Assembly: GCF_017309955.1 (NCBI RefSeq)
Contig: NZ_CP021247.1
Span: 3,621,001-3,685,000, forward strand
Source: Novosphingobium sp. KA1
GTDB taxonomy: Bacteria > Pseudomonadota > Alphaproteobacteria > Sphingomonadales > Sphingomonadaceae
Length of the DNA stretch: 64,000 nt
Direction: 5' to 3'
Below are positions 63,811 to 64,000 of the stretch, piece by piece (position 1 is the first letter of the stretch; every line of letters starts with the position of its first letter). Made by a program: the position numbers and the translations under genes. Under the pieces are notes generated by a model. It saw only the letters and a program-made list of their open reading frames with translations. It ran no database searches and was not told where the DNA came from.

Positions 63811-64000
63811 TCAGCCCGCCGCGTCGGTCAGGTAGGCGCGCGGCTTCACGTCGCGCATCGCCAGTGTCGTGGTGAAGTGGCGCACGCCCGGCAGGCGGCG
63901 CAGGCGGTTGCGCAGCAGGTCGTCAAGCTCGGGAACCCCGGCGGTGGCGACCTGCAGGAGATAGTCGAAATCCCCCACCGTCGCGTGGCAGGCGAGCACT
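63811..64000 (-). CDS. Lrp/AsnC family regulator (partial, C-terminus only)
   Basis: Only the last ~63 codons are inside the window. ACHATVGDFDYLLQVATAGV followed by LPGVRHFTTTLAMRDVK is the AsnC/Lrp effector (RAM) domain: cysteine-containing strand, GDFDYLL motif and terminal threonine strand. The DNA-binding part lies beyond the right edge. Its stop codon is directly adjacent to the GST stop (TGATCA), so the genes converge without a gap. Confidence 0.88.
   Translation of the reverse strand, partial: VLACHATVGDFDYLLQVATAGVPELDDLLRNRLRRLPGVRHFTTTLAMRDVKPRAYLTDAAG

Overview
The window is GC-rich, tightly packed chromosomal DNA of an alphaproteobacterium, most likely a sphingomonad (Novosphingobium/Sphingobium type). 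The reasons are the gene content (STN-type TonB receptor with an ECF sigma/anti-sigma pair, a halogenase-like flavoprotein, HutF-route histidine use, LysR-linked pirins) and GC-rich intergenic palindromes of the kind common in this group. I see no rRNA, tRNA, CRISPR array, prophage or insertion sequence. It reads as core/accessory chromosome. I recognise 46 protein genes; the first (PAS sensor kinase) and the last (Lrp/AsnC regulator) are cut by the window edges.

Layout. 1-9.6 kb: PAS sensor (partial), ahcY, katG, a long palindrome-rich gap, a lactate pair (ldhA and a lactate permease), and a periplasmic L,D-transpeptidase. 9.9-20.3 kb: a P2-type cation ATPase facing a tandem universal stress protein; a FabI-type reductase behind a MacAB-TolC-like export operon; a zinc alcohol dehydrogenase with a divergent LysR gene. 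21.4-25.8 kb: a three-protein phosphorelay (MASE1/CHASE hybrid kinase, free Hpt protein, LuxR-type response regulator). 26.0-35.8 kb: five consecutive genes for exported proteins, four of them with recognisable DUF11/Ig-like modules, including a 1698-residue protein that looks like an outer-membrane barrel with a DUF11/carboxypeptidase-like stalk. This cluster is divergent from the response regulator and is the best candidate for an undescribed surface system.

35.8-44.9 kb: a halogenase-family flavoprotein that has lost the halogenase hallmarks, then a complete histidine utilisation locus (hutC-hutF divergent from hutI-hutH-hutG-hutU) with a probable HutC operator. 45-52.8 kb: Gfo/Idh/MocA oxidoreductase, malic enzyme, C4-dicarboxylate carrier DctA, an OsmC-like protein, two pirins and a LysR regulator. 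53-58.3 kb: a short AraC regulator, DoxX, then an ECF sigma / FecR / TonB-receptor surface-signalling trio. 58.3-64 kb: repeat-rich DNA with a 98-residue orphan gene, an autotransporter, a glutathionyl-hydroquinone-reductase-like GST, and an Lrp fragment.

The most unusual non-coding signal is a ~175-bp element present twice in inverted orientation (1117-1290 and 62585-62759). Each copy folds into outer hairpins around a 19-bp terminal inverted repeat that encloses two more hairpins. Differences between the copies are largely compensatory, and both copies lie in the sense direction just after a stop codon (ahcY and the autotransporter). That points to a mobile or regulatory structured 3'-end element.
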